This document shows positions 63,483 through 64,000 of a stretch of 64,000 bases of DNA, piece after piece. Numbering within the stretch: position 1 is the stretch's first letter; every line of letters begins with the position of its first letter. The stretch covers positions 25,005,677 through 25,069,676 of the forward strand of contig NC_092859.1 in NCBI RefSeq assembly GCF_032062135.1, read 5' to 3'. Position numbers and translations under genes: made by a program. The notes under the pieces are model-generated. The model was not told the DNA's origin. It was given only the letters and a program-made list of their open reading frames with translations, and made no database searches. The stretch is from Pyxicephalus adspersus (taxonomy: Eukaryota > Chordata > Amphibia > Anura > Pyxicephalidae).

Positions 63483-64000
63483 GTTAGTACCAAGGAACTT
63501 GTCGCTGATTACCATGCTGTCTACACTGGCTCGTACATGTAGCAGTTGTAATACCTGATAACATTATTAATGCTTATTTTGTTACTTTCATATATTAAGC
63601 ACTAGGTGTTAGTTGTGATTGTTTTCATGAACAGGCAAAGGTATATGTGTATGTCAGGGTAAAAAAAACCTTCTTAAAAAACATATATACTCCTATAGTA
63701 TGCTAACTTCCTCCATCTAAATTCCGAAACGTGGAGGCGTATGCCCTTCTTACTTTTACGAATACCAAAGAATACAGACCTATTTTCATTTTTGTTTCTT
63801 TGATTTAAGGTACCATTAAAACACATTATCATATTCCTTACTTGCCCAGCAGTTTGTTCTCTTTTTCCCGTTTGAAGGCAGGCTCTCGGTTTTCTTACAT
63901 GCATGATCGCAAGGTGTTTGCTAATAAAGATAGTTATTTAAATCTTGAATTTGCTACTTTGCCAAGTGGTTTAGCAAAATTAAAATTTAGGTTGAAGCTA
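63483..64000 (+). other. KDM5A: Start of KDM5A intron 23
   Basis: AT-rich non-coding sequence after the donor of exon 23; I see no further exon and no recognisable repeat before the window ends. Confidence 0.7.

Overview
This is a vertebrate nuclear genome window, most likely from a frog. It carries three protein-coding genes with introns, in an order that I recall from human chromosome 12p13 (KDM5A - CCDC77 - B4GALNT3). Exon boundaries below were placed by hand from reading frame, GT/AG splice sites and remembered family sequence; nothing was aligned by computer. The frog assignment rests on the repeats: many L2-like LINE 3' ends with TAA-rich tails, a tRNA-derived SINE with the same tail, TAA-flanked MITEs beginning with an 'agctgcgtacacac'-type repeat, and large foldback elements. 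All of these are typical of anuran DNA.

Layout. 1-16617 is the first intron of B4GALNT3 (minus strand), full of repeats, with no second exon seen. 16618-16756 is the first coding exon of B4GALNT3, encoding a short Golgi signal anchor, with its GC-richer promoter to the right (to about 17.1 kb). 17.4-28.3 kb is intergenic between the 3' end of CCDC77 and the promoter of B4GALNT3. It holds a Tx1/L1-like LINE remnant, a SINE and several L2-like pieces. 28.3-35.1 kb is CCDC77 (minus strand): nine coding exons plus a noncoding first exon. 35.1-39.0 kb is the interval between the two divergent promoters (CCDC77 leftwards, KDM5A rightwards). It contains repeats, then an array of five composite modules (CTCF-like core plus inverted CCAAT box), then a GC-rich KDM5A promoter with a perfect ETS motif, then a decayed array of roughly 40-bp units. 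39047 to the right edge is KDM5A (plus strand): 23 coding exons are visible (1,296 codons, JmjN through PHD2). The last exons, including PHD3, lie beyond the window.

How the genes relate. KDM5A is a nuclear histone H3K4me3/me2 demethylase, CCDC77 a coiled-coil protein reported at centrosomes, and B4GALNT3 a Golgi N-acetylgalactosaminyltransferase. No shared pathway is evident; their link is conserved position, and for KDM5A and CCDC77 a divergent promoter arrangement.

Most notable points: the five-module CTCF/NF-Y-like array between the divergent promoters; a CCDC77 gene whose N-terminal coiled-coil coding region (about 110 residues in human) is absent, yet whose flanking exons still join in frame; a decayed metazoan transposon-derived ORF inside KDM5A intron 4; a 30-T tract directly touching the splice acceptor of a catalytic KDM5A exon; and a SINE/LINE pair sharing a 3' tail. 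I found no CRISPR array, operon or other prokaryotic-type system. One assembly gap of 15 N lies at 46219-46233 inside a minisatellite.
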